Below, one piece after another: positions 59,430-64,000 of a stretch of 64,000 bases of DNA. This DNA comes from Cranoglanis bouderius (taxonomy: Eukaryota; Chordata; Actinopteri; Siluriformes; Cranoglanididae), in assembly GCA_023630585.1 (NCBI GenBank), contig CM042540.1, forward strand, positions 15,090,574-15,154,573, read 5' to 3'. Under the pieces are notes generated by a model. That model did no database searches, had not been told where the DNA came from, and saw only the letters and a list, made by a program, of their open reading frames with translations. Each line of letters begins with the position of its first letter. Positions within the stretch are counted from its first letter, which is position 1. Both the position numbers and the translations under genes were made by a program.

Positions 59430-61530
59430 TCAGGGATTAAACCAGTCCTTTGCATTCTTTATGCATGAACAACCTAAGAAAAAATGGGAAATTGTTTAAT
59501 GCTGTGACAATAATTACTTATTATGTTCTTTATTATTTCCATTCCTTTAACATCTATACATCTAAGTACAGTACTAAATTATTTGTGTTCTGAGCTCAAA
59601 GCCTTGTAGTTTAACCTAACAGATGATCCATCAACAGCAACAAGCGATTATTTAGAAGTCTAACCTGTTCATCTCTAATATGTCTATACCAGCACTTCTC
59701 AAACTTTTTTATTCTAACGCCCCATTTGTGGAGCGTGTCATTACACCCCCAACCTTTCTTCACAGATCAACACATGCAACACATACATGCAACACATCAA
59801 CACATGCAACACATAGACTGGCCAACACATACAACACATAGTGGCGAGGGATGGCTGTGAATTGTGAATGGTTGCCACATATTTAATTTGAATAATGTTT
59901 CATAACATCTACTATTTTTAAGATTTATTACTAAGTAGAGATACAACTTTGGGCATTTATATGTTCCCCCTCCAGTTTGCTTCTCTATACTACTTGCATA
60001 CACCAGAATAACAAAATTAACTTTACCTTGTTCTTACTAGGTCCAAATATCACACCATGCACAGCACTGAGGATCTGCACAATACAGAATAAAGCCTGAA
60101 GTCCATTGACAGCCATGACAGTAGAGAAGAGAGCAATGTTCCACACCACAACATTACGAGGCTCCTCGCAGGCAGAGGCCCATCTCTCTGGCTCATACAG
60201 GTAACTCTTTGCACTAAAAAACAAATCACAAAATAATAAATGTAAGCACTTACATAACTCACATCCACACACACGCTTTACTTACACAGCTCACACTTAT
60301 GTCACACTCACATGCTTGGTCTAGTTGCGTGTCATAACACTAGAAGGGGAAGTGCTAAAAACTTCTATTTTAATTCAAACATTATAGGGAAAAAATCCCA
60401 CATCAAGGTCTACAATGAACCCTTGCCTCTTGTGGTAAAAACAACCTTCCCCTTTAAAATACTGATCATAAAATACGCAAAGTCTAAAAAAATACCCGGT
60501 TCATCAGCTTTGTGTAAATTCCAGTATATAAGAATAGAAATAAACATATAGAGACTTACTCCAGATTCATAAGTCTCAGGGGTCTCTCCCACTCCAGACC
60601 CTCAGTTCCATTGTGCAGACATAGTGGTCCTTTTGTTAGTCCTGTACAATTGAACAGGAAACAGAGGCCAGCTACAACCACAGCCACACATGAGTAGACA
60701 ATCCGACACAGCATCTGGGAAAATGAAACTGCTAGGTCAGCAATTTGTGTTGAAATGATGCACTGAGTGAATCCTACTTATACAATGAACAGAGCCAGTC
60801 AATATTTCCATTGATTTCTATACGGCAGTTTGCCAATGTAGTGTAAGAATGAGTCAGGAATGAGTCAAATTCAATGGGTCAAATTAAATCATGATTCAAA
60901 AAAATTATGCACTCAACTCACATCAGCTCGGAACCGACAGCATCCTGTTTTTGTATCATTTGATGCAAAGCCACGAGCAGCCACAAACACCTGACAAAAA
61001 TAAACACACACACACACACACACACAGACACAGACACAGACACACACACGGACACATGCAGTCTGGTTTTAAAAAGAGGGCTGACCAATTAGAGACAGAG
61101 CTACCACATGATAAATAGGTCACACACTTAAACCCATAGATGCATAAACTACCACACACACAGATGAATGTCTGCTCAGCATGTGATGCTATAAGAATGA
61201 GAATGGCTAAATGCTCTTGGATCGTGGATACAAAACTATCATTCCTATCCTGAGATGCAGTAGTGTAGCTTTTAAGGTCCCACAAAAAAAAAGCATGTTT
61301 TAAACTTGAGTGAACAATGTATTATTTTAAAAACACAACTGTACAGCACTTACTACAAATCCAGAAGCCCATATTCCTGTGCACCATGTGGCCTCTGGAG
61401 TGACGTGATTATCAAATAGGTATTTATAAGTGAGTCCAGGGAAAAGCAGGAGCAGATTGGCCAGTGTGCTCACTACTGCCAGAAGAATCATGACCACAGG
61501 CAGATATTTCGAGCCGCAGATGGAACACAT
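59430..61530 (-). CDS. transmembrane 4 L-six family member (TM4SF4/TM4SF1/TM4SF18-like)
   Basis: Five exons: 61354-61530 (ATG), 60922-60990, 60560-60714, 60027-60213 (or shorter) and a last one beginning at 59473. All junctions are in phase with gtaagt/gtgagt donors. The product is about 200 aa with four hydrophobic segments: MCSICGSKYLPVVMILLAVV at the start (L6 proteins usually begin MC..), LCRIVYSCVAVVVAGLCFLF, the extracellular GLTKGPLCLHNGT, WASACEEPRNVVVWNIALFS, and AVNGLQALFCIVQILSAVHG. KGPLC and CxEPxxVVxWN are hallmarks of this family of tetraspanin-like plasma-membrane proteins that modulate growth and adhesion. Exon 4 has two possible donors: gtaaag (ending at 60027) gives ...SKNKVVHA with a stop at 59459, and gtaaga (ten bases earlier) gives ...SCSCIKNAKDWFNP with a stop at 59430. 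Best match seems TM4SF4, but the paralogue is uncertain. Confidence 0.88.
61004..61062. repeat. (CA)n/(CAGA) microsatellite beside the TM4SF exon 2 acceptor
   Basis: On the transcribed strand it reads (GT)n followed by tttatttttgtcag and then exon 2 at 60990, so the dinucleotide run sits in the 3' splice-site region. Confidence 0.95.
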
Positions 61531-61779
61531 CTTTACAATGCAGTGAACCTGGATGCACATGAGAAAAACCATGAAACTTTAACCACATTCCAAACTGCAC
61601 AATTTTCCTCCAAAATAGAAACTCACACAAATGTCCCAGATGTTTACAAACGTGTGCTTGTGGCACATTCATATGACTCACATACATGCATGTTTTAGTG
61701 ATTAGGAAAAAACTACTTTGTATAATATACAGTGGGGGTGTAGGGTTTAGAATTGCATTGTTGCATTTTTTAACAACTA

Positions 61780-61817
<38 letters not shown>

Positions 61818-62360
61818 CATGTTTTATTTTTGCCCTCAAGAGTACACAAGGGTTAAGGTTGAATATTTTCAGGTCAGATTTTAGCATATGTGTGGAATAC
61901 CCTTCACATTGTCAAGTTTTGACGCTTTCTATTACACACTGTATACAGTAATTCTGAAAAATATATGCTTATTTGCATTCAAAGATTTCATTCCTAATCT
62001 ACTGAAAGATGCCCCGCCTTCCTCTAAATTTAGACTCTAATCTACTTGTACATGCATAATTGTCAACTTAAAGTGTGCTAAAAGAGGATGAAACACTTAA
62101 TAATGTAATGCCAAGGCCACACAAGAAGTGACAATGAAGGATTTAAAGAGCACCGAATAAGAGAAAAGGAAGTCTTTACCTGTACCAGAGAAATAGATGT
62201 CTAGCAGTATGTCATGTGGTGGAGAGAGCAAGTGTTGTATTTGGCTAAACAGGAGTGTGTGAGCAATCCAGAGAGACAGAGGTGTCCTAAGTATCTCAGG
62301 ATGAGGAACCATAGGGAGCACCGTCATATACAGCTGATTTCTTCCTTCCTCTCTTGGTTT

Positions 62361-62397
<37 letters not shown>

Positions 62398-63094
62398 TTG
62401 AGGAAATCTCTGAATTGTTGTTGCATACATATATGGTCATCATCTGGTTTGTTTAGACTTTAGGCTGAAATGAACACCATGATCATCCATACAGGTTATA
62501 GCATGCACATATACATTTCATTTTCACACATCAGAATTAACATGTTCAAACCTGTATGAAACTTTAAATATCTTTAAATTCCATACAGCAGCTGGCACAT
62601 TGTACAAAAACATTTACAGTAATGGCAGAATATACTGTAGCAAATGCCCTTACTATATAGCTGCAGTAACTTTGCTATAACTATATACTGTATGATTTGT
62701 TGTAAGGCAGCAAAGGCACTGAAACAGCCTTACATAATTTTTTTCTCAAACGTTTGATGAAACATTATAAATTCAAACATATCAGCAATCCAGGGTAAGG
62801 CAAACAGCTTAAATAGAGGTAAAGCTAACTAATGTTTGCAAAACTATAGTTAGTATACGTCCTGCACCTAGACTGTAGACTGTAACATTAATGTAAAAGT
62901 AACATTAAGGTAGCTAACGGATAACTAGCCGCTGTCAATACTAAACATTCTACTACTTCTGCTTTCTACTCAGAAACTCTTTTGTGAGGGTTTTGGCTCT
63001 TTCAAATTGATTGAAGATATATATTTGATGCCAAAAGATGTAGTTGTATAACTGCTATTAAAGCTATATAAGTAGTATTTATAAATTGTTAAAT
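61531..63094. other. upstream of the TM4SF gene: low-complexity DNA, no further gene seen
   Basis: Contains an A33 homopolymer (61782-61814) and a (CA)n run (62361-62395). Short ORFs across these are artefacts. The proximal part should include the TM4SF promoter and any 5' exon, but none could be identified. Confidence 0.4.
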
Positions 63095-63380
63095 TGGTGC
63101 AGCGCATGGCATTGTCACCTCATAGCCCCAGCGTCCCCGGTTCCATCCTGAGGTTGAGTTACTGTCTGTGTGGACTTTTGCATGTGACCCTTGTCCATGT
63201 GGGTTTCCTAGGGGTTCTCCAGCTTACTCCCACCTCCCAAAAACATACCAGTAGGTGGACTGGTGACTAAATTGCCCCTAGGTATGAATGAGTGTGTAAA
63301 TGTGCTTGTGCATGGTGCCCTGCAGTGGACTGGCGTCCCATTCAGGTTGTATTCCTGTCTCGCACCCAGTGTTCCCATGA
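63095..63380 (+). repeat. tRNA-derived SINE
   Basis: 'ggtgcagcgcatggcattgtcacctcatagccccagcgtccccggttcca' with B-box-like ggttccatcc, 'ggttgagttactgtctgtgtgg', 'ctcccacctcccaaaaacat', 'gccctgcagtggactggcgtcccat', ending 'cccagtgttcccatgat'. Same family as 7578-7810. Confidence 0.75.
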
Positions 63381-63381
63381 T

Positions 63382-63444
63382 CTATTGTGTAATGTAGCAG
63401 CACAAGTATTGCAGCTATACTTGCGCTGCTACATTACACAATAG
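63382..63444. repeat. near-perfect hairpin, 28-base arms and 7-base loop
   Basis: Arm 63382-63409 (starts ctattgtgtaatgtagcagc) pairs with 63417-63444 with one mismatch; loop tgcagct. It begins directly at the 3' end of the SINE. Confidence 0.92.
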
Positions 63445-63507
63445 CTTACAGTTACAGTCCATGTTCTGTATATCTATTGTCCTGTGTATTTATTGTTTTG
63501 TTCTGTG

Positions 63508-64000
63508 TACAGCCGTGGGCAAAAGTTTTGAGAATGACACAAATATTAATTTTTACGATGATGGCAATTTGCATATACTCCAGAATGTTATGAAGAGTGA
63601 TCAGATGAATTGCAATTAATTTCAAAGTCCCTCTTTGCCATGAAAATGAACTTAATCCCAAAAAAACATGTCCACTGCATTTCAGCCCTTCCACAAAAGG
63701 ACCAGCTGACATCATGTCAGTGATTCTCTCGTTAACACAGGTGAGAGTGTTAATGAGGACAAGGCTGGAGATCACTCTGTCATGCTGATTGAGTTAGAAT
63801 AACAGACTGGAAGCTTTAAAAGGAGGGTGGCGCTTGAAATTATTATTCTTCCTCTGTTAACTATGGTTACCTGCAAGAAAACACGTGCAGCCATCATTGC
63901 TTTGCACAAAAAGGGATTCACAGCCAAGGATATTGCTGCTAGTAAGATTGCACCTAAATCAACCATTTATCACATCATCAAGACCTTCAAGGAGAGAGGT
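63508..64000 (+). mobile_element. Tc1-like transposon, left part, cut by the window edge
   Basis: Starts TACAGCCGTGGGCAAAAGTT, a typical Tc1-type terminal repeat ('gggcaaaagttttgagaatgacacaaat'), and leads into an open transposase start at 63863. The right end is outside the window. Confidence 0.82.
63863..64000 (+). CDS. Tc1-type transposase, N-terminal part (open at window edge)
   Basis: ATG at 63863 opens MVTCKKTRAAIIALHKKGFT AKDIAASKIAPKSTIYHIIK TFKERG without interruption to the last base. This is the N-terminal helix-turn-helix that binds the terminal repeats; the catalytic DDE domain would lie beyond the window. Spacing of about 355 bases from the element's left end is usual for the family. 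Whether the full gene is intact cannot be judged here. Confidence 0.75.
   Translation, partial: MVTCKKTRAAIIALHKKGFTAKDIAASKIAPKSTIYHIIKTFKERG

Noticed and set aside
59189..59455. 88-aa minus-strand ORF at the end of the TM4SF gene
   Set aside because: Lies in the final exon/3' UTR in a frame that does not follow from exon 4.
61424..61849. 141-aa minus-strand ORF with a poly-Phe run
   Set aside because: Starts in the A33 homopolymer and overlaps the real TM4SF exon 1 in another frame.
62097..62426. 109-aa minus-strand ORF upstream of the TM4SF gene
   Set aside because: Includes a (CA)n-derived Cys-Val run, has no family resemblance and no fitting splice to exon 1.

Overview
This window is vertebrate nuclear DNA, almost certainly from a ray-finned (teleost) fish. 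It is AT-rich, with multi-exon genes using GT..AG introns, long (TA)n, (CA)n and (ATT)n microsatellites, and many decayed Tc1/mariner transposons, an L2-type LINE and tRNA-derived SINEs of kinds common in fish. The repeat mix would fit a catfish, but that is only an impression. No bacterial, viral or CRISPR-like system is present.

Six protein-coding loci are supported. From left to right: the last three exons of a mastermind-like Notch co-activator gene (plus strand, 4.4-6.3 kb, 5' part outside the window); a complete or nearly complete mindy4b gene (minus, 8.5-20.4 kb, at least 13 exons), whose product has lost the MINDY catalytic Cys and His; clrn1 (clarin-1, minus, 25.7-29.2 kb, three exons, 232 aa); gpr171 (minus, 32.7-33.7 kb); a divergent two-exon P2Y-like receptor (minus, 36.8-38.1 kb); a second P2Y-like receptor closest to GPR87/P2RY14 (minus, 49.7-50.8 kb); and a tetraspan TM4SF (L6 family) gene (minus, 59.4-61.5 kb, five exons). 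Counting the partial mastermind-like locus, that makes seven loci.

The order MINDY4B - CLRN1 - GPR171 - P2Y-type receptors, all on one strand, matches human 3q25.1, where TM4SF genes also lie nearby. In mammals these receptors sit inside MED12L on the opposite strand; no MED12L exon was recognised here. The mastermind-like gene next to mindy4b is not part of the human neighbourhood, so it marks a fish-side rearrangement or an ancestral linkage.

The remaining DNA is introns and intergenic sequence filled with transposon remains. The most crowded piece is the 6.4-kb sixth intron of mindy4b, with a mariner holding a LINE/SINE tail, a Tc1 copy, a short non-autonomous element and a second Tc1 copy between two (TA)n arrays. 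At 46.6-49.2 kb an L2 LINE is split by a truncated Tc1. A Tc1-type element running off the right edge is still open at its 5' coding end. All other transposases seen are broken.

The genes do not form a pathway. They cover Notch transcriptional co-activation, a catalytically dead deubiquitinase-fold protein, a hair-cell/photoreceptor membrane protein, nucleotide/lipid/peptide-type GPCRs and a tetraspanin-like membrane protein. I found no convincing new biological system; the best leads are sequence-level oddities listed as findings.
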